Assembly: GCA_900548515.1 (NCBI GenBank)
Contig: URKU01000103.1
Span: forward strand, 1-6,704
Direction of reading: 5' to 3'
Source: an uncultured Collinsella sp.
GTDB taxonomy: Bacteria > Actinomycetota > Coriobacteriia > Coriobacteriales > Coriobacteriaceae
Length of the DNA stretch: 6,704 nt
Made by a program: the position numbers and the translations under genes. Every line of letters starts with the position of its first letter. The stretch's first letter is position 1. Below the pieces are notes generated by a model. It saw only the letters and a list, made by a program, of their open reading frames with translations, was not told the origin of the DNA and made no database searches. This document shows positions 6,201-6,704 of this stretch, in pieces.

Positions 6201-6704
6201 TGGAGCCACCGCGCCGCCGCCACGACTTCATTGTCAGTGATAAAGTGCCCACTCTTGGTTTTGCCCTGAGCGGTCGTGTAAGAGTAGGTACCGTCGACAT
6301 GGGTAGTGCCGTTGAGCATCCATACGGCAAGCTGGGTTGCGGCGCGGGCACGATCGGGTGAAAGATGGTAACCGCCAAACGACGTGGTGGTGGGATATCC
6401 GTGACAAACGATTGCCGCGAACTCGTCGTCGAGCCACACCCAGCCTTGATCAAAGTTGAGCCATGGGCCGCCCGGCTTGGTGGGGCCGGGGCGCTCCTGG
6501 TTCATGCAGTAGGCAATCGAGGCGTCTTGAGCTTCATACTTGCCGATGAGGAAGGGCCCACAATCATCGCTAATAGTGCGGAAGCCGAGCTGGTCGTAGC
6601 CATCGACGGCAAATGCGGCTCCCGGTGTCAGGCAGCCGAAAAGCAGGAAGAGGAGCAGGAGCAGCGGACCTGTTGCGATTGCGCTGTGGACAGAGTGCGT
6701 GGGT
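3284..6704 (-). CDS. Sortase-anchored surface adhesin with thioester domain and CnaB/SpaA-type repeats (5' partial)
   Basis: About 1139 residues are visible. The frame stays open from the ATG at 6505 to the right edge, and that upstream part encodes a hydrophobic signal peptide and the thioester cysteine, so the start lies outside the window. Order: signal peptide ending AFA; thioester domain with AYCMNQ and TQLAVW; about six CnaB/SpaA-type domains, most showing a Lys in the first strand (IVKLD, IVKRD, IVKTD, ISKVD) and a late Glu (YESKAPEGY, VETQAPAGF); an acidic Cys-containing domain; then LPATG, a hydrophobic stretch and a basic tail. Known: thioester domains of Gram-positive adhesins (S. 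pyogenes Cpa and SfbI type) form a Cys-Gln thioester that can react with target amines, and CnaB domains often carry Lys-Asn/Asp isopeptide bonds. Inferred: a stalked covalent adhesin on the cell wall. I see no pilin YPK motif, so a pilus backbone is unlikely; a pilus tip role is possible. No sortase gene is in the window. Confidence 0.92.
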   Translation of the reverse strand, partial: PTHSVHSAIATGPLLLLLFLLFGCLTPGAAFAVDGYDQLGFRTISDDCGPFLIGKYEAQDASIAYCMNQERPGPTKPGGPWLNFDQGWVWLDDEFAAIVCHGYPTTTSFGGYHLSPDRARAATQLAVWMLNGTTHVDGTYSYTTAQGKTKSGHFITDNEVVAAARWLHDSAKSGSIKAAPHRARRYLGAVSGGSKRQDMLYVLPAVSVSFQKQSANAAITSGNNTYQFDGATFDVFESTSGARVGTVQMDSNGRAQATLLPNTAYYLVETKAPAGYVPRRDRIAFTTGNDGGKVAIDEQPGTINLRIVKLDAATNAGPQAGSSLAGAEFTCVSQSTPGWAQILTTDESGRATLVDVPLGTFTIYESKAPEGYLPSNDSWTYTVGADQLGDSGVVEIESRISDIPIAFDLEISKFKDYGNSDQSGLEQPAGGVVFEVVSNSSQQVVGTLTTNIYGFASTKDQPEAWFGTGKRPAGVHGAVPYDRAGYTIREVPETVPEGFKRAGEWTVGANQISDGAELQYIVDNHALSTHLQIVKRDAQTGASVPLAGFSFQLLDSNHEPVSQTCWYPAHNVMDTFTTDATGTVTLPESLVPGTYYVRETSAKEPYLVGEEIEVNIPADMNLTPVAIASYYDHAATGNIRIVKTDAVDGSSLAGAIFEIRASGDIVRPDGSIAALDGETVATVTTDETGEARADNLPLGSGTARYEVVETQAPAGFLLDQTTHIVDLTYADQKTPVVEARLNVSDDYTKVDISKVDASGEQEVEGARLTLYGPDKTEIDSWTSSDKPHRVEHLAPGTYSLREMMSPRTYDLAEEITFEIKDTGEVQSVAMKDAPIEIKGQVDKRQELVQPIEKGLLANGDGKNRATMQTNTDGLFSYTIDARNDSTTWVDEFTITDDLECAEDDTARFVSIETPVAIGDLNGLCNVWYRTTPLDSTDVDEPANATLDDGHENPWLESDEVKESLGEDCRLVDYDGWRLWKADVSTTESTTLEAEELDLASNTVVTGIRIEYGAVAADFTTRSDADSWTRDDLKDEHDDLDDAKAILGTDARGAIVHMQATSAYTPQTALTNSARVDLCRNGGGDKLESHDEDRVIQRCTLLQDLPATGSVPIAACITALLTSGAAALWFARLRSTPKKR
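3287..3394 (-). other. LPATG sortase cell-wall sorting signal
   Basis: LPATG (3380-3394) is followed by a hydrophobic span VPIAACITALLTSGAAALWF and a basic tail RLRSTPKKR directly before the TAG stop at 3284-3286. This is the standard tripartite class A-type sorting signal; the sortase would cleave between T and G and link the protein to peptidoglycan or to a pilus subunit. Confidence 0.95.
3398..4174 (-). other. C-terminal wall-proximal domain of the adhesin
   Basis: About 259 residues between the last CnaB domain and LPATG do not follow the CnaB pattern. The first part (GLFSYTIDARNDS, DEFTITDDL) and the last strand (TALTNSARVDL) resemble DUF11 or CnaA-like repeats. A long acidic insertion lies between them, including a probable helix (RDDLKDEHDDLDDAKAIL). 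Five cysteines are present (ECAED, GLCNV, DCRLV, DLCRN, RCTLL), unusual in such stalks and possibly disulfide-forming outside the cell. Function is probably structural or spacer; the family assignment is tentative. Confidence 0.5.
4175..6091 (-). repeat. Array of about six CnaB/SpaA-type stalk domains
   Basis: Approximate domains, N- to C-terminal: 6091-5804, 5803-5492, 5491-5123, 5122-4799, 4798-4469 and 4468-4175. Recurring features are a first strand ending in Lys (QKQ, VKLD, SKFK, VKRD, VKTD, SKVD), a GAxF-like element (GATFDV, GAEFTC, GVVFEV, GFSFQL, GAIFEI, GARLTL), a TTDxxG turn in several, and a Glu before AP-GY-like loops. Domains 3 and 5 end in strands with Asn (IVDNHA, RLNVSD), while the others have Asp or no obvious partner. 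The copies are divergent at DNA level, so this is a protein-domain array and not a recent tandem duplication. Boundaries are by eye. Confidence 0.78.
6092..6607 (-). other. Thioester domain of the adhesin
   Basis: About 170 residues at the mature N-terminus match the thioester-domain pattern. A tyrosine-cysteine (Cys at 6506-6508) is followed by a Pro/Gly-rich stretch. Next come DDEFAAIVCHGYP and LSPDRARAATQLAVWML, which holds the TQxAVW motif; its Gln is at 6332-6334. In characterised domains this Cys and Gln form the internal thioester. Both are present, so an intact bond is predicted. The extra Cys in IVCHGYP (6404-6406) is not part of the usual motif. Confidence 0.85.
6608..6704 (-). other. 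Sec signal peptide of the adhesin (partial)
   Basis: Reading the - strand from the window edge gives a hydrophobic core GPLLLLLFLLFGCL followed by TPGAAFA and then VDGYDQ. The AFA at 6608-6616 fits a signal peptidase I site, with the mature protein starting at V (6605-6607). The LFGC within the core resembles a lipobox only loosely (Phe at -2), and the later AxA site together with an LPATG signal argues against a lipoprotein. No ATG, GTG or TTG occurs in frame between 6605 and the window edge, so the initiator lies beyond it. Confidence 0.85.

Noticed and set aside
6629..6643. Lipoprotein lipobox (LFGC) in the adhesin signal peptide
   Set aside because: Phe at -2 is not typical, a better signal peptidase I site (AFA) follows, and the protein has an LPATG wall anchor.
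6641..6664. Purine-rich GAG/CAG repeat in the signal-peptide region as a phase-variation tract
   Set aside because: The exact hexamer occurs only twice and units are multiples of three, so slippage would not shift the frame. It simply encodes the Leu-rich signal core.

Overview
The window looks like part of the chromosome of a GC-rich, Gram-positive gut-type bacterium. A Coriobacteriia member, most likely Collinsella or a close relative, fits best. This rests on codon and GC character judged by eye, a sortase-anchored (LPATG) surface adhesin built from SpaA/CnaB-type domains, and an M28-like membrane protein of a style I associate with that class. The genus is an inference, not something the sequence proves.

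Layout. (1) Positions 1-2977, + strand: the 3' part, probably nearly all, of a large membrane protein whose two ends together form an M28 (Zn-aminopeptidase) fold. Inside the fold sit a transmembrane hairpin and about 665 residues of mostly disordered acidic/Ala/Pro-rich sequence. Several canonical metal and catalytic positions are substituted, so it may be a pseudopeptidase or have unusual chemistry. Its reading frame is open to the left edge, so the start lies outside. (2) Positions 2999-3217, + strand: a 72-residue single-pass membrane protein with a strong ribosome binding site, 21 bases after gene 1 and probably in the same operon. (3) Positions 3239-3274: a strong hairpin terminator between convergent genes. 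(4) Positions 3284-6704, - strand: a cell-wall-anchored adhesin missing only its extreme N-terminus. In order it has a Sec signal peptide, a thioester domain (Cys and TQxAVW motifs), about six CnaB/SpaA-type domains, an unusual Cys-containing acidic domain, and an LPATG sortase signal. Its frame is also open to the window edge. The first in-frame ATG (6503-6505) lies directly after the thioester cysteine and cannot be the true start.

How they relate. The + strand pair and the - strand adhesin converge on one terminator and need not be functionally linked. The adhesin should be exported by Sec, attached to peptidoglycan by a sortase encoded elsewhere, and could bind host or microbial surface amines covalently through its thioester. 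The M28-like protein and its small partner look like an envelope module of unknown role. No RNA gene, mobile element, CRISPR array or gene-free stretch over 300 bases is visible.
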